From Flavobacterium circumlabens (GTDB lineage: Bacteria; Bacteroidota; Bacteroidia; Flavobacteriales; Flavobacteriaceae), in assembly GCF_004345565.1 (NCBI RefSeq), contig NZ_SLWA01000003.1, positions 620,001 to 684,000 on the forward strand: a stretch of 64,000 bases of DNA, read 5' to 3'. The position numbers and the translations under genes were made by a program. This document shows, one piece after another, positions 63,251-64,000 of this stretch (its first letter is position 1; the number at the start of each line of letters is the position of its first letter). Under the pieces are notes generated by a model. The model ran no database searches and had not been told where the DNA came from. It saw only the letters and a list, made by a program, of their open reading frames with translations.

Positions 63251-64000
63251 TTATAAAAAATAATCCTTGGCGTTTTCGGTATTTATAATGTCAATTGGCA
63301 AAAGCTTTTCGGCAGTAATTTCTTTTTCGAAAATAAAGTGTTCTATTAAATTTGTTGTTCCAAGATAAGCCTGTCGTTTCGGATTTTGGTGAATCAGGAA
63401 GTCAATGGTCTTATTATTTAAATATTCAAGATTATTCTCTAATAAATCATAACCCACAAGCGCAATTTTTCTTTCGGGATTTTTAGCAATAATTTTTGCC
63501 ACCTGATAAGCTTTCGAAGTCGTTACAAAAAGTCCGCTAATAGTTGGATTTGACTCTAAATACTCTTTAAGGGTCGTTTTAAACTGAGGATGTTTTACTT
63601 TAAAAGTTTTGATTTCGAATGCTCTGTTTTCCAGCTGATCAAAATAATCCCTGAACCCTTTTTCTTTTTCCTGCATGTGAATCGCATTTTCATAATCTTC
63701 ATCAATATGAATGATAGCGATGGTTCCTTTTTGAAGCAATAAATCCAATAACCTTGCGGCAATTCTTCCGCTTTGAAATAAATCCTGACCCACAAAACTT
63801 TTTATGGAACTCGATTTAAGCTGGTTATTAAAAATACTGGAAATTATACCTTTAGAATTATAGGTTTCAATGGCGTCAATAGCTTCTTTATGAAATAAAG
63901 GAACAAGAAGAACCGCATCCGGAGATGCATTTAAAACCGCTTTATTCGTTTCTACAAAAGAAGCCGTACTTGTGGCATCAAATAAGAAAATTTCAACCTT
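63251..64000 (-). CDS. LacI-family transcription regulator, 3' part
   Basis: The frame is open from the right edge to the TAA at 63251, 249 codons; the DNA-binding front is outside the window. The visible part is a periplasmic-binding-like effector domain: SPDAVLLVPLFHKEAIDAI, a phosphate-type loop, then GLFVTTSKAYQVAKIIAKN, KIALVGYDLLENNLEYL and IDFLIHQNPKRQAYLG. The GTG at 63791 is only an internal codon. LacI-type proteins bind sugars or derived metabolites. A LacI-like palindrome lies before the beta-helix gene, a possible target. Confidence 0.88.
   Translation of the reverse strand, partial: KVEIFLFDATSTASFVETNKAVLNASPDAVLLVPLFHKEAIDAIETYNSKGIISSIFNNQLKSSSIKSFVGQDLFQSGRIAARLLDLLLQKGTIAIIHIDEDYENAIHMQEKEKGFRDYFDQLENRAFEIKTFKVKHPQFKTTLKEYLESNPTISGLFVTTSKAYQVAKIIAKNPERKIALVGYDLLENNLEYLNNKTIDFLIHQNPKRQAYLGTTNLIEHFIFEKEITAEKLLPIDIINTENAKDYFL

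Overview
This AT-rich window is chromosomal DNA from a member of the Flavobacteriia, most likely a Flavobacterium. The evidence is a SusC/SusD pair, two secreted proteins with type IX secretion (T9SS) C-terminal sorting domains, many promoters with the Bacteroidota -7 element TAnnTTTG, few Shine-Dalgarno sites, a fused alpha/beta 2-oxoacid dehydrogenase E1, and DUF3822 next to rsmD. The genus is an inference from gene content. No tRNA, rRNA operon, prophage, CRISPR array or intact insertion sequence was seen.

Layout. 1-3.3 kb: start of a SusD gene and a complete SusC (minus strand). 3.6-5.8 kb: a 57-aa lipoprotein, a PH-domain membrane protein, a DHFR-like reductase and a methyltransferase. 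6.0-14.4 kb: housekeeping genes on the plus strand (pyrR-pyrB, an RNase Z pair, pdxH, a CAP-domain lipoprotein, then sixA-like, ppk1 and ppx, a polyphosphate cluster). 14.7-17.2 kb: TMEM175-like channel, lipoprotein, and a Crp-family regulator beside a quinone reductase with a palindrome between them. 17.4-19.1 kb: dnaX, split by an A10 run into a 361-aa product and a tau tail in the -1 frame. 19.4-25.7 kb: small enzymes, BON and LysM envelope-stress-type proteins, RNase P RNA, dctA-like transporter, panE. 25.9-31.4 kb: two outer-membrane proteins, a two-component system, and a divergent TonB-type receptor with three phased 11-bp direct repeats in the shared control region. 31.5-42.9 kb: rsmD/DUF3822, RecD-like helicase, ygiD, kdsB, fused E1, a metallopeptidase-like protein fused to an outer-membrane barrel and lacking the zinc motif, and a LOG protein.

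43.1-45.9 kb is the most accessory-looking stretch: cupin, XRE regulator, and a divergent, very AT-rich cassette of a small secreted Cys-containing peptide, a strong hairpin, a lipocalin-like secreted protein, a small membrane protein and an ABC ATPase. This may be an undescribed peptide export or immunity system. 46-55.7 kb: uvrA, a self-inhibited Fic protein with an inverted-repeat operator, a ClC protein with channel-type residues, ggt, acpH and glmM. 55.8-64 kb: GH128-like glycosidase (T9SS), lipid A-type acyltransferase, rhomboid, SIMPL protein, beta-helix protein (T9SS), CBM9-like protein and the 3' part of a LacI-type regulator; this end looks like polysaccharide use.

Many intergenic gaps are filled by imperfect, often nested hairpins that share words (TTTGCGAACTTTGCG, CCACGAATTACACGAA, CCACAGATTAAA). 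They look like a dispersed repeat family in this genome. All function assignments come from reading motifs by eye; no database search was run.
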